A stretch of DNA of 64,000 nt, taken from positions 141,235,463 to 141,299,462 of the forward strand of contig NC_044554.1 of assembly GCF_007565055.1 (NCBI RefSeq), given 5' to 3'. Every line of letters begins with the position of its first letter. Positions within the stretch are counted from its first letter, which is position 1. Origin of the DNA: Rhinopithecus roxellana (Eukaryota; Chordata; Mammalia; Primates; Cercopithecidae). Under the pieces are notes generated by a model. It did no database searches. It was not told where the DNA came from and saw only the letters and a list, made by a program, of their open reading frames with translations. The position numbers and the translations under genes are program-made. Below, piece by piece: positions 1 to 13,223 of this stretch.

Positions 1-480
1 GATACAAATAATATGATCCATATTGCACCAGTTTCCTACCTTGAGAGTTTCTAGGTCACAACACAGAGGGACTCAGAGGAGCTTGGGGTATTCCCTGAAT
101 TGCGGAGAAGGACCCAGGATTTGAGAGAAGCCAAGGAGGCTAGCGTTTGGAAAATAGAGTACCAAAAAAAGGGAGAGTTATACATGGAGAACCCTAAAAT
201 TTTGCAGAGTGCCAGTCAAGTCTTTAGTGTAACAGCTCATGCGTGATACACTGAAGAAATTATCCAAGGGCAAAAAAGGATCAGAGTTACAATGCCCAGT
301 ATGGGTATAATGCATGTTCCTACCAGACAGACTGGAAAATCTCATGATTCACTGGACATTCACTGAGTCGAGAACACCAAAGGGTTGTGCCTCAGTATTG
401 GATAGTAATTAGTCCAGGACTGAAAACCTCTAGCAAAGAAAGATCCTACAACAGTTGCCACAAGAGTCGGTTGTTAACAT
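1..480 (+). mobile_element. probable L1M 5' region fragment
   Basis: The wording of this stretch (a GAGGGACTCAGAGGAGCTTG-type block near 66, then CCAGACAGACTGGAAAAT near 322) resembles the 5' untranslated region of old mammalian L1 (L1M). No ORF is intact. The call is by eye and the subfamily is not determined. It could also be another old L1-like repeat. Confidence 0.4.
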
Positions 481-733
481 ATTATCTTTCTTGAATGCTC
501 CGTAAAACTATTTTGTGGAAGTCACTCTGAATAATTTGTATTTGCTTTAAGATCTCACTGAAATCAGCACAAATTTCCATACACTTTTAAACGGAAACTT
601 TTATTTTCTTACTAAGAAACAAGTGGATCTATGAACTACATACCTTTTCATTATTTTCCAAAACACAGAATAGAAAAGGTGTTAAAAGACCATTTCAGAG
701 AGACCTACCAGACTCTCTTTCTAAATGGATTGC

Positions 734-1040
734 TTTTTTTTTTCCTTTTTTTTTTCTTGAGACAGAGTCTCGCTCTATCACCTAGGCTGGAGTGCAATAG
801 CACAATCTTGGCTCCTGCACAACCTCCACCTCCTGGGTTCAAGTGCTTCTCTTGCCTCAGCCTCCAGAGTAGTTGGGATTACAGGTACCTGCCACCACGC
901 CTGGCTATTTTTTCTATTTTTAGTAGAGATGGAGTTTCAACAGCTTGGACAGACTGGTCTCAAACTCCTGATCTCAAGTGATCCACCCACCTCGGCCTCC
1001 TAAAGTGCAGGATTACAGACATGAGCCACTGTGCTTGGCC
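734..1040 (-). mobile_element. Alu (J/S-like), minus orientation
   Basis: The element starts with T runs on the plus strand (poly-A tail of the minus element), then GAGACAGAGTCTCGCTCT, and ends with GAGCCACTGTGCTTGGCC. Both Alu arms are present with many CpG-decay changes. The 116-codon open frame at 631-981 on + is Alu sequence, not a gene. No clear target-site duplication is visible. Confidence 0.93.
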
Positions 1041-3094
1041 TCTTTATGTGGAATACTTTTAATGAGGAAATGTAACTCCAAAGAACTGTGCATTTAGACT
1101 GGAGTTTCCAAAGCAGGATTAAATTGCTTAATTTTTAAATATACTTAATAAATCAAAGTAAGATTGTAATTTAAATTATGAGGAGGTTATCATTGATTGT
1201 GTTATATGATAACTTTTTAAAGAAGCTGCCTGATACTCACCAAATTAGAAAAGACTAATAGTGATATAAAGATATATTTAATCTCAAAGTTAACATTATA
1301 TTATTTGATGCATATGACACTATTAAATGTGTAATTTCCCAGTTTATTAATATATTTAAATATAGTGGACAAAAATAATGCATTTGGGAAAATACAATGA
1401 TCACTTTTCTACATTTCTGTAGTCTATGCTTATTTGAAAGGTAGCTTTCAAATTCATTACATTCATTTCATGGCTTTATATTATAATTGATGCTCATTTT
1501 GGCCCACATTTCTTTTTTTTTCCCACATTACCTTAGTTACCACCTAAAATCTTAACGAAATGAAATCCCAAGGGGGTAGACTACAGAAAAACAGTATACC
1601 CTGGACATTGACTTGAAAGGTTTCATGTAGAACCTAAACTAGATCTAATTTGTGCAAGTGACACTCTCTGCTATGAGAGTAGACCAAAAAAATTGATATT
1701 TTTACAGAAGGTTTTTTCAGTGGGTTTATTAAAAAATGCCAGCATGAAAACATTAGTTACAAAATTGTAGTGCCCATAATGTTTTACAGAGCGTGGCATT
1801 CAGGGGAATTAAAAACCATAAAAATGTTTCCAAATTTATATTGGATACTCTCAGATGTCCTGTTAACTTGAAGTATATCATCAAAGTAATCTGTGTTCAA
1901 ATGTATCTGCAGTAACTTTATTACATATCCTATTACAAGACCTTATTGAATATTCAAACTGTTTTTTTGTGTGTCTATTATTTAAAAGGGAATTGCCTTT
2001 TCAATTTTGGTTTGTAGAACATGCTAGTGCAATACGTATTTTTATTTCAAACATGTATTCATGATATCACCCCAGGAAGTGGACCCTGGCAGCTGAGGAA
2101 TTGATTTTTCAAGCATTACTAAACCAAAATCAACATAAAAGTCCGTGGGTCATATCACTAAATGAAACACTATATATTTAAATGTATGCTCTGCAAGTTT
2201 CAGTAAGAAAGGAATGTGTCTCTTATGCCTTTGTGGTGGCCATCAAATTGCTTTTTTGACTCCCAAAGTTATTTATATAGAACTTGCATACATAAAACAA
2301 GCAAGTATTTATCTTCTCTAATATATGCATAAACAGAAAAGGCTGTGGTACCACAGTAGGGTCCCCAATTACAAGTCAGCCACAACTTTTCTGTGTGATT
2401 ATTGGCTACAGTGAATCTGGAAAAAATATTGCTGTTGGATTTTAATGTCTTTGTATGCTTTTAGACATCCCTGAGACTAGAAAGGCACTATAGAATTTTG
2501 CAAATAAGCAACCTTTCTTCCTGGTAACACAGCATATTCTCAGCAAAGAAAAACACATGTGGGAAACAAGCAAATGCACCTTTCAAATTTAATCTGTGTC
2601 AGGAATGAAGCTGTCTCCAAGTCTAAGTTCAGTTTGAAAAGGGTTTCAACACCTGATATTTCTCTTTGTCAATATATCGACATGAGTTTCTCATATAGTT
2701 TTTCATGACAGTAGAGAAATCTTGTGAAAACCATGCTGTAAGTCATATCTTTTAATGTACACAGCATCTCACTACATTTTTACCCAGGAAGCACTCACTC
2801 ATGCCCAAGCATTCAAATGTTAATGGCCACTTTTTCAAAATTAGCATGGAGGCTCACATAGCTTAAAATGAGTACATCTCCATCTTTTGTTTCTATGAAT
2901 CAGTATAATTTATTTAGAGATTTTATTTAATATAACTAATAAAAATCAATAATGCAAACTGTACTCAACATTGGTCAGTATATCAAGAGTTGGGTATTTA
3001 GACACAGATGACCTGGCTTTTATTTTTGTCTCATTCAACTGTGTAAGCTCTATTATTGATGTACATTTTAGTTCTATTTGGGGTGAAAATATTA

Positions 3095-3154
3095 AGTTAA
3101 TATATTAAACAAAGTAATCAGTGAAATTAATATATTAAACAAAGTAATCAGTGA
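3095..3154. repeat. tandem duplication, 30-bp period, two copies
   Basis: A 28-bp block beginning TTAATATATTAAACAAAG occurs at 3097-3124 and again, identical, at 3127-3154. This is a simple local slippage-type duplication in intronic DNA. Confidence 0.9.
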
Positions 3155-3711
3155 GACCTTATGTTAAACAGATATGAAGTCTAAGCATTTTGGTGGTTTG
3201 ATGTGTAGGTGTGTACTGTCAAGAGTGATGTGGTTCATGCCACTGTTATAAAAGCTTTGGTCCAAAAAGAAATTCTTGTTTCAAATTTTGTCATTTTGGA
3301 GGCAAAAGCCAAATAAACCTGGTACAATATGCAGTTTGTTTCATCATTAGCTCTAGCACATGTAAGAAAAACAAACAGTAACTGTATGTCCAATCATTAC
3401 ATTTTCCAAAAACGTCTGGCCCCATAGTATCCTAGTTCCTATGTTTGCTTCACAAAATGGAAAAAAGAATCGTCATTTTCTGCTACAATAATACAATTCT
3501 GTCATATGTTTCCATGTGGCTTTTCCTTTATTTAAAAAAATACATATTTGGACAGAGAGCACACAAAAATTTACCTATTGTTTAAAGTCGGGGTTCCTAT
3601 ATGGAGAATAATTTGGTTACTAACTTTGAACACACACAAAAAAGAAATATATATGGACAACACCAATCATTAAAGTTTTGAAATAATGTTAAAATTAAAA
3701 TGGGTGTTCTT

Positions 3712-3800
3712 GGTTTAATGTCTGTTTTGTCAGAAACTTGGATTGCAGCCCAGCCTTCTTTCTGTTTTCCAATTGTTTGGTAGACTTTTCTCTGTCCCAT
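3712..3800 (-). mobile_element. L1 5' piece, inverted relative to the body
   Basis: Read on the minus strand, 3800 down to about 3712 resembles the L1 ORF2 endonuclease region (AAAGTCTACCAAACAATTGG near the start, then TCTGACAAAACAGACATTAA). In an L1 this segment lies just upstream of the piece that starts at 3801 on the plus strand. The arrangement is the 5' inversion left by twin priming. The outer end near 3712 is approximate. Confidence 0.7.
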
Positions 3801-5873
3801 TATGGGATCAAATCAACAAGAAATTCTAACTATCCTAAATATGTATGCACCCAACACAGGAGTACCCAGATTTATAAAGCAAGTTCTTAGAGCTCTTCAA
3901 AGAGACTTAGACTCCCACACAATAATAGTGGGAGACTTTACTACCCCACTGATAATATTAGATCATCCAGGCAAAGAATTAACACAGATATTCAGCACCT
4001 GAACTCAGCACTAGAGCAAATGGACCTGATAAATACATTCAGAACTCTCCACCCAGAAACAACAGAATTTACATTCTTCTCGTGACGTGACATATAATCT
4101 AAAATCAATCACAAAATTGAAAGTAAAACACTACTCAGCAAATGCAAAAGACCTGAAATCATAACCCACAGTCTTTCAGACCATAGCACAATCAAATTAG
4201 AAATTAAGACTAAGAAATTCACTCAAAACCATATAATTAAATGGAAATTGAATAATCTGCTCCTGAATCACTTTTGGGTAAATGATGAAATTAAGGCAGA
4301 AATCAAGAAGCTCTTTGAAACTAGTGAGAACAAAGACACAACATACTAGAATCTCTAGGACACAGCTAAGGCAGTGTTAAGAGGGAAATTTATAGCACTT
4401 AAAGTCCACATCAAAAAGTTAGAAACATCTCAAGTTGACAACCTAATATCACAACTAAATAACTAGAGAAATCAAGAGCAAAGAAATCCCAAAGATATCA
4501 CAAGAAATAACCAAAATCAGAACTGAACTGAAGGAGATTGAAACATGAAAATCCATTTGAAAGATCAACTAATCCGGGAGCTGTTTGGAGGAAAACATTG
4601 ATAAAGTAGAAAGACTGCTAGTTAGATTGATAAAGAAAAAACAGAAGATTCAGATCAACACTATCAAAAACAACAAGGAGTATATTGCCAGTGACCCCAC
4701 AGAAGTACAAACAACAATCAGAGAATATTATGAACACTTGTATGCACGTACACTAGAAAATCTAGAAGAATTTCCTGGATACATACACCCTCCTAAGACT
4801 GAACCAGGAAGATATTAAAACCCTGAAGAGACCAGTAGTGAGCTCTAAAATTGAGGCAGTAACAAATAACCTACCAATCAACAAAAGGCCAGCACCAGAC
4901 AGATTCACAGCCGAATTCTACCAGAAGTATAAAGAAGAACTGGTATCATTTCTACTGAAGCTGTTTCAAAAACTTCAGGCCAATATCCTTGACTGACAGC
5001 AATGCAAGAATTCTCAACAAAATACTGGCAAACCAAATCCAGCAGCACATCAAAAAGCTTATCCACCATGATTAAGTAGGCTTTATCCCTGGGTGCAAGG
5101 TTGGTTCAACATACACAAATCAGTCAATGAGATTCATCACATTAACAGAACTAAAGACAAAAAGCACATGATTATCCCAATAGATGCAGAAAAGGCTTTC
5201 TCTAAAATTCAACACCCCTTCATATTGTTCACTCTCAATAAACTAGGTATTGAAGGAAAATGCCTCAAAATAATAAGATCCATATAAGACAAACCCACAG
5301 CTTATATTATACTGCATAGGCAAATGTTGGAAGCATTCTCCTTGAAACCAGCACAAGACAAGGATGTCCTCTCTCATCACTCCTATTCAACATAGTATTT
5401 TAAGTTCTGGGCAGGGCAATCAGGCAAGAGAAAGGAACAAAAGGCAACAATAGGAAGAGAGGAAGTCAAACTATCCAGATTTGCAGACGACATGATTCCC
5501 TATCTAGAAAAGCCCACGGTCTCGGCCCAAAAGCTTCTTAAGCTGATAAACAACTTCAGCAAAGTCTCAGGATACAAAAATCATGTGAAAAATCCCTGGG
5601 ATTTCTATACACCAATGACAGTCAAGCCGAGCGCAAAATCAGGAATGAACTCCATTCATAATTGCCACAAGAAGAATAAAAGCCTAGGGATACAGATAAC
5701 CAGGAAGGGGAAAGATCTCTAGAAGGAGAGCTACAAAACACTACTCAAAGAAATTGGATATTGACACAAACAAATGGAAAACCATTCCATGCTCATGGAT
5801 AGCAAGATTCAATATCATTTAAATAGCCATACTGCCCAAAGCAATGTATAGATTCAATGCTATGCCTATTAAA

Positions 5874-5916
5874 CATTCTTCACAGAACTAGACAAACATT
5901 GTCATTCTTCACAGAA
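5874..5916 (+). repeat. 14-bp repeat inside the L1 (period 29)
   Basis: CATTCTTCACAGAA occurs at 5874-5887 and again at 5903-5916. It lies just before the nested L1 insertion and is absent as a duplicate from the usual L1 layout. It is a small local duplication. Confidence 0.8.
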
Positions 5917-5931
5917 TTAGAAAAAAACTAC

Positions 5932-6360
5932 TTTTTTTAAAATTATACTTTAAGTTCTAGGGTACACCTGCACAATGTGCATGTTTGTTACATATATATA
6001 CATGTGCCATGTCGGTGCGCTGCACCCATCAACTCATCATTAACATTAGGTATATCTCCTAATGCTATCCCTTCCCCCTCCCCCCTCCCCACAATAGGCC
6101 CCAGTCATGTGTCCAAGTGATCTCATTGTTCAATTCCCACCTATGAGTGAGAACATGCGGTGTTTGGTTTTCTGTTCTTATGATAGTTTGCTGAGAATGA
6201 CAGTTTCCAGCTGCATCCGTGTCCCTACAAAGGACATGAACTCATCCTTTTTTATGGCTGCATAGTATTCCATGGTGTATATGTGCCACATTTTCTTAAT
6301 CGAGTCTGTCACTGATGGACATTTGGGTTGATTCCAAGTCTTTGCTATTGTGAATAATGC
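5932..6360 (-). mobile_element. L1 3' end nested inside the older L1, minus orientation
   Basis: The plus strand shows a short T run followed by AAATTATACTTTAAGTTCTA, the reverse of the L1 3' UTR end. It continues through the end of ORF2 (minus frame with HIYTMEYYAAIKKDEFMSF) to about 6360. After 6360 the host L1 resumes (AAAAAAGAACCCAAATAGCC). It is a strongly 5'-truncated, younger L1P insertion. I could not define a clean target-site duplication. Confidence 0.88.
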
Positions 6361-9300
6361 ACATGAAAGCAAAAAAAGAACCCAAATAGCCAAGGCAATC
6401 CTAAGCAAAAAGAACAAAGCTGGAGACATCACATTACCCAAGTTTAAACTCTACTACAGGTCTACAGTAACCAAAGCAGCATGACACTAGTACAAAAACA
6501 GTCACATAGGGCAATGGAATGGAATAGAGAACTCAGAACTACAACTGCACACTTACAACTATCTGATCTTTATAAACCTGACAAAAACAAGCAATGGGGA
6601 AAGGATTCCCTATTCAATAAGTGGTGCTGGGATAACTGCCTAGCCATATGCAGAAGATTAAAACTGGACCCCTTCCTTACTGTATATACAAAAATTAACT
6701 CAGGATAGATTAAAGACTTAAATGTAAAACCTAAAACTATAAAAGCCCTGTATGACAACCTAGGCAATACCATTCAGGACACAGACACAGACAAAGATTT
6801 AATGATGAAGATGCCAAAAACAATTACAACAAAACCAAAAATTAACAAATGGGATCTAATTAAACTGAAAAGCTTCTGCACAGCAAAAGAAATTATCAAC
6901 AGAGTAAAAAGATAACCCACAGAACGGGAGACAAGTTTTGCAAACTATGCATCCAACAAAGGTATAATATCAAGCATCTATAAGGAACTTAAACACATTT
7001 GTAAGAAAAAGACAAACAATCCCATAAAAAGTGGGCAAAGAACATGAAAAGGCACTTTTCAAAGGAAGACATGCATGCAGGCAACAATCATATGAAAAAA
7101 AAGCTCAACATCTCTGATCATTAGAGAAATGCAAATCAAAACCACAATGGGGTACTATCTCTCGCCAGTCAGAATGGCTACTGTTAAAAAGTCACAAAAT
7201 AACAGATGCTGGTGAGCTTCTTGGGAAAAAGGAATGCTTCTACACTGTTGGTGGGAGTGGAAATTAGTTCAATCATTGTGAAAGACAGTGTGGAATTCCT
7301 CAAAGACATAAAGACAGAAATACTATTCCACCCAGTAATCCCATTACTAGGTATATATCCAAGGGAATATAAATCATTCCATTATAAAGTTAAATGTATG
7401 CATATGATCATTGAAACACTTTTCACAGTATCAAAGACATGGAATCATCCTAAATGCCCATCAATGATAGACTGGATAAAGAAAATGTGGTAAGTATACA
7501 CCATGGAATACTATGCAGCCACCAAAAAGAATGAGACCATGTCCTTTGCAGGGACATGAATGGAGCTGGAGGCCATTATCCTTAGCAAACTAACACAGGA
7601 ACAGAAAACTAAATATCAGCATGTTCTCACTTACAAGTGGGAGCTAAATGATGAGAACACATGGACACAGAGAGGGGAACAACACACAGTGGGGCCTATT
7701 GGAGGGTGGAGGGTGGGAGGAGGAAGAGGATCAGGAAAAATAACTAATAGGTACTAGGCTTAATACTTAGGTGATAAAATAATCCATACAACAAACCCCT
7801 CATGACACAGGTTTGCCTATGTAACAAAACTGCACATGTACCCCCGAACTTAAAATAAAAGTTAAAAAAATTAAGATGGTTTTTCTCAATGCACTATTCA
7901 ATAATCTCTATCACGACTTTCCGAAAACCTATTTAGCAGGACACATTGTATACACTATCAGATGCCCAACTAAAATATACCTTCCATTTATTTTGTACTA
8001 AAACTGTGCTGATTTTGTCCAGGTATATATGAGGAATGTGCTCAGAGGTAAGTGAGTACCACTTTATCCTGAGGGCAAGAATTATACTTGGTATAATTCA
8101 GTCATGGTTAATTCATGACCTGATGTTAGTTATTGGTTTAGTGTGGGCGTGTCCTGAGAAATGAGGCATGAAAGGAAGTTTGCTCAGAAGAAATGTGCCT
8201 CTGTGTGTGTTTTCCTTCTTAAATAAAATGAAATAAAATTAACAAGATACTCTAGAAGTATTGAATTTACTGCCTTTGGTCAAAAGCTATAAGGGCAGGA
8301 TGACTGGAGTTATTGTAATTATTTTATGATGACAAAATCCAAAGGAATTAGAGAAGCCCTTTTAGAAGTGCTGCATGTTTGAACTGCTGAAGTAATCAAT
8401 CCTGGAAACACTTGCCATATTCCAGACAAATTTAATTGAATATTCTGTTTTTTTAGAGTAGAAGACACCTAATGGACACTCCTACCATAGATATCTTAAT
8501 GAAAATGTTATCCTACAGGCATGTTTATATGTCACTAGGTATTTATAAGTGATTAAATGCTTTTTTTTGAAAACAAGTTCAAATCACATATTTATGTGTG
8601 AGCACATCTGCTATGTTATATAGATCTAACATTTGTTATTTTTGCCTACTTGAGCCTATTTCCTTTTTTCTATAATATATCACCTCATTTTTTTTTTTCA
8701 AGTCACTCTGTTCTTCTTCATAGACCATGTGGATCCTGCATAGTTGACCCTGCCCTCCCATTCGTAGGTTAGGTACAGAATCCAGGACCACATACATAGA
8801 TTCGTTCAGTGATGTACAGATAAACCAAGCCATAACGTCAGGCTCAATTTGGGTATTTTCACTTGTGGGGTTCTTTGTATGGCAGTATTTAACCTAGAGC
8901 AAGTTGGCAGCCATCTTGCCACCACGAAGCGTCACAGTTTATAGGAGAATTTGCCCTGAGAAAAGCATAGCTGCAGGAAGGAAAGAACATTCCTGATGAC
9001 ATTATTTGCCCTCTTGGGTCCAGCACTGTCTAAAGAAGCAATAGTCCCAAACTTTTCAGTAATGTTAGTTAATAAATCCACTCCACGTTGAATTTCTGCC
9101 ATATACAATAAAGAAAAGTCCCACTTGACACTCCTGCCTAAAAGTCCTTCTCAGGACCTATTTCAAGAAGACTTCTTTCCTTATAATTCACTATATAAAT
9201 CATATGGAACATATAGAACTGTTACAGTGGCATTATCATACTTAGATTATGATGCCTAATTAACTAAAATAATTAACTATTTTAATTAAAGGTGCCTAAG

Positions 9301-9650
9301 TAATTAAAATAGTTCCATAGGTCTTATATTGAAATTATTAATGATAATCCTAGATTAGATTCATTTTTCAGCATACATTCTTTATTAATTTCTTTTATGA
9401 TGGAGTTTTTGAGTAGATCGACTGATGCCTATCAATAATACACATTGTTCTTTGAAAATGATTTATTATTATCTGTATTCACTGACTGTTAATCCTATCT
9501 TTATTCATTTAAGTTTTTTTCCTGGATTGCTGTATTTTTCTTTTTAGACTTTTTCCACAGCTCTTCGTATCTGAAGATAACATCTCTTCCATGTTTTTAA
9601 TCTCTTTATTGGCTTTAGCACTGTACAATGGACGATTGATTTAGTTCATC

Positions 9651-9691
<41 letters not shown>

Positions 9692-9970
9692 GAGACGGGG
9701 TCTCACTCTGTCACCCAAGCTGGAGTGCAGTGGCGCGATCTCGGCTCACTGCAAGCTCCGCCTCCTGGGTTCACACCTTTCTCCTGCCTCAGCTTCCCGA
9801 GTAGCTGGGACTACAGGCACCCGCCACCACGCCCGGCTAATTATTCTTTGTATTTTTAAAAGAGATGTGTTTTCACCTTATTAGCCAGGATGGTCTCGAT
9901 CTCCTGACCTGATCTGTCCTCCTCAGCCTCCGAAAGTGCTGGGATTAGGCATGAGCCACCACGCCAGTCC
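9651..9970 (-). mobile_element. AluY-like, minus orientation
   Basis: The long T stretch at 9651-9690 is followed by GAGACGGGGTCTCACTCT. The element ends at GAGCCACCACGCCAGTCC. It has AluY-type features such as GCAAGCTCCGCCTCCTGGGT and TAGCCAGGATGGTCTCGATC. The plus-strand open frame at 9690-9884 is Alu-derived. Confidence 0.93.
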
Positions 9971-11205
9971 TCAGTTTAGTCTGTCTTTTAATGCATTAGT
10001 TTAAGCTGCTATGTAAGTCATTAATTTTTGCATGCTAGTTATCAATTTTTATATTTTAGAAGTTTATTTTAATTACTTTAAAAATAACAGCTAGGACAGC
10101 TATCAGAATATATATTCAATTGTCTCACTGGATTAATATATCATCAACATTTTTAGCTCCTTAGGTGTCCTTCAATTTTTGCCAGCTGTTCTGTGCATTT
10201 TAAGAATTATGTTTTTGTATATTTCATCCATCAATTTTAAGTGTCCTATACGCCTTAAAGAATAAGAGTATCTTAACCACCACTTTGCTCCACCTCTGTT
10301 TCTTTCCAATACAACTATTATTCATAGAGTTACTGTGTAACCTTCAACATTACTGATTCACTGAGGTTTTCCAGAGGGTGCATATTTTATTGGTAACAAG
10401 GTATGAAAACAGCATTTTTTAAAAACTCATCTGTGATTCTATTTTTCACTTTACCTACTTTCGATTTAGTTACCTTACTGCTTTCATGTACCTTTTTAAA
10501 TGATTTTAAAATTTTAAATGAAAAATATAATACAAATAAATCTATAAAACAAAACAAAATACCTGTTTTTCTCTTCTTTTTTGTTTGCAATTTACAGCAT
10601 ATTTTCATATACCTTATGTTATTTTTGGTCTTTCCAAAATCTAGGTAGTATACGTATTCTTTTTTGGCCAAAAAAGTGACCCCCAAAGTGGCGATCCCTG
10701 AACTTAATCCTGGTCTAGTGCTCTTCTATTTGCACCAGACAAATCGGAATATTCTGAATGTTTTAGAAAGGTCAGACTAAAGGAATTAAACTCTACCTTG
10801 AAACCCTTTAAAGTAATTCTATCAAGGAATTCTCTAAATGAAGGTAAATATGTTGAAATTGCTGAAAAGTATGCTTTCCCACACATTTAATTCTGAATTC
10901 TGAAGTATTTTTATTGTAATCGTAATAAAATTTGTTGATGGCAAATAATTTCTTATTTATCACACAAATTAACAGCATACCACTTGGTGAACATTCTACA
11001 CAGAAGCAATTTGGATAGAATGAATTCATTTACATTTAGTAGTCTAGAAGATTTGTTTTACCTGTTTAAATGTGAGACATTGCCAAAATTACAGCAGACA
11101 ACTACAGAGAAGAATAAACCATAACCTTAATATGGGAGCTTATTTTCATTTTCAAACAAAGTAACAGATAATGTTCTCACACTATTTAAAATGGATATTA
11201 CTTAC

Positions 11206-11322
11206 AGCTGTATCTGCAAAGGTCTCTTCATAAAACGCTAGCATCAGAGCAAACTGTACAACTGTGTATATCTTTAATAGCTGAGATGCAGATGATGAGA
11301 AGGGAACATCTTTCCCAGTGAC
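11206..11322 (-). CDS. AGMO: AGMO coding exon, residues ~320-358
   Basis: This exon is 117 nt (39 codons), phase 0 at both ends, with acceptor CTACCTAG and a strong donor GTAAGT. It begins VTGKDVPFSSSASQLLK, continues with the hydrophobic IYTVVQFALMLAFYEETFA and ends DTA. The hydrophobic stretch is probably a C-terminal membrane helix. It is the most 3' AGMO exon in the window. About 87 further residues are expected downstream, and no matching exon is visible between positions 1 and 11205, so the next intron must exceed 11.2 kb. Confidence 0.96.
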
Positions 11323-13223
11323 CTAGGTAGACAAGAAAGAACCATTTCCTTTATATTGCTCCAGACTTATTTCTCTTACTGAAATTCACACTAAGAGAGA
11401 TATTTGAAAAAATGTATTTGCTATTTTTTTTTTTAAAAAAAAGGCCAGCATAATTTTTTAAAATAGAAACTTGTCTGTAAGTTAGGATACTTTTTTTCCC
11501 ATTTTGAAAGCATGACAATTATGATGTAGTCTGCCTTAAAGAGCAGCATAAGAACTAATTCAGCAAAATGTGCAAATTATAAAGATAGTCAAAATGAATG
11601 GGATGGATCTTTCCTATTTGATAATATGTCCATGATCACATATGACGCCAAAGGCAAAGTAAAAGAAAAAAACAGAAGGTAGCCAGACGCGGTGGCTCAC
11701 ACCTGTAATCCCAGCACTTTCCGAGTCCGAGGTGGGCGGATCACTTGAGGTCAAGAGTTCATGATCAGCCTGGCCAACATGGTGAAACCCCATCTCTACC
11801 AATAATATAAAAATTAGCTGGGCGTGGTGGCATGCACCTGTAATCCCAGCTACTCGGGAGGCTGAGGCAGAAGAACTGCTTGAACCCAGTAGGCAGAGGT
11901 TGCAGTGAGCCGGGACTGCATGACTGCACTCCAACCTGGAGCTGGGGGACAGTCTCAAAAAAAAGAAGAAAAAAAAAAAAAAAAAAACAGAGAGAGAGAG
12001 AGAAGGTAATCTTGGCAGTGTAGGTAATCATACTTCAAAGAAAAATACTATTTTGTTGGAAACAACTTTTGTAAAGTTATTTGTTGGAAACTTTAGAAAA
12101 ATTATTTCCAATAAACTACGTTTTTACTCCAGCATTGAGTTTCCCCAAAATGCTACACATCTATTTTTTAATGCAGACTCCAGGACTCATATAACTTTAA
12201 AAACAGTATTCACTTTGAGTTATCTATTGACAAAAAGAAAAACAATAAATGGATCATAGCAAACAGGTTTTTGGAGTTGAAATATAAAAATTATTTCACC
12301 TATATCAAGTTGGCGGATGTTACACTACTAATTGTGAACATAAACAAAAGTGTCTGGGAAACTTACTCCAGGCAGCTTTGGTAACTGAATGAGAAAATGT
12401 CATTACTTAGATTAGGATTTTTTCAAAATAGTAATGTTTAAATAAAACCTGTTATTTTATTTTATTTCCTTGAAACATCACAGGCTAATTTTATACACAT
12501 AGTATCATCCTTGAAATTAAGAGTAGTTTAGTCTTCCTATTGTTTCTGCATTACTATACATAACATTTATTTGATAAGAAATGACAACTTATATTCTAAA
12601 TGATTAAAAAGAAACTTCTCTTTCTTTCCCAGAAGAGTAATTCTGGGTGAAAACTGAGTTTTTCATTTGGGTTCCTCTGTTTTAAACATCTATCTTTTTT
12701 GTTTTTGGTTTTCATTGTGGTTTCTGCATTTAATTCTTCTACTCTACTATAAAATGAATATAGTTATGGTTTGACCCAAAATCCATACTGCCTTGATGTG
12801 ACTTTAGATACATCTGTTCTGGGGGCCTCATTTCTTCGTGAGTGGAGTTAAAGTTAGACTGGCTCATTCCTAAGGTTCCCTCCATCTCTAGTGTTCCAGG
12901 ACTCTGTGTCTGAGCCGCTTGTATTTGTGAAGTTATGCTCTACACAAAGGCAAGCATTCAAGTGGATATGAAAACCAGCCTCTGTAGCTCTGCTCCACAA
13001 TCTGGGCTCCCAGGCAAAAGGCAGTGTTCACCTGGGAGAAGGCACTCCTTTAATTGGCACATAGTTGGTGGACACTCACTAAGTTATGCACCACAGGACT
13101 GCATCTGACCGGGGGAACATCTTTTTACAGATTTGCATGAAAATAGCACATGTACAGGCTGGCTGTAGACCTGACAATATGAGACTAATCTTCACCATCT
13201 CCAATTCTGTGAACTCTATTTAC
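11323..13223 (-). other. AGMO: AGMO intron (1.9 kb)
   Basis: The intron runs from donor GTAAAT at 13223 to the acceptor ending at 11323. It holds an AluS-like element (11681-12000) and otherwise unassigned AT-rich sequence. The part from about 12800 to 13190 is less AT-rich and higher in complexity, but I recognise no gene or clear repeat family there. Confidence 0.9.
11681..12000 (+). mobile_element. AluS-like, plus orientation, with A/GA tail
   Basis: Both Alu arms are present from AGCCAGACGCGGTGGCTC to an A-rich tail that becomes (GA)n. The 8-bp AGAAGGTA occurs at 11674-11681 and 12001-12008 and is the likely target-site duplication. The element lies in the intron between the last two AGMO exons present. 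Minus-strand frames over it are Alu-derived. Confidence 0.93.

Larger units (their letters stand above)
3801..7870 (+). mobile_element. L1 (primate L1P type), ORF2 and 3' end, decayed
   Basis: This is a 5'-truncated L1 in plus orientation. The ORF2 endonuclease part begins with the NMYAPNTG motif near 3837. Reverse-transcriptase and C-terminal parts follow as broken frames (3802-4002, 4585-4818, 5093-5287, 5492-5722, 6481-6708, 7206-7493, 7560-7757). The 3' UTR ends in a typical CACATGTACCCCCGAACTTA-type block and an A-rich tail near 7870. There are many stops and frameshifts, and part of the RT region is deleted near 4960. A second L1 3' end (5932-6360) is inserted in the opposite orientation. 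The element is dead. Confidence 0.93.
1..11205 (-). other. AGMO: AGMO intron, 3' of the last exon present (incomplete)
   Basis: This is intronic sequence, incomplete at position 1. It contains an L1M-like fragment at the start, an Alu (734-1040), a rearranged L1 (3712-7870) and an AluY (9651-9970). The stretches 1041-3711, 7871-9650 and 9971-11205 are AT-rich, without gene, splice-exon pair or family I can name. I looked specifically for the remaining AGMO C-terminal coding sequence here and did not find it. Confidence 0.85.

Noticed and set aside
8030..8056. GTAAGTGAG donor-like site on the plus strand
   Set aside because: An isolated donor. The only nearby acceptor would give a 20-30-nt exon, with no supporting frame.
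10387..10686. Overlapping frames of about 100 codons on both strands
   Set aside because: AT-rich, low-complexity sequence with Lys/Phe runs on opposite strands and no family similarity.
1..11205. Search for the final AGMO coding exon(s)
   Set aside because: No stretch on the minus strand encodes the expected C-terminal residues, so they are taken to lie outside the window.
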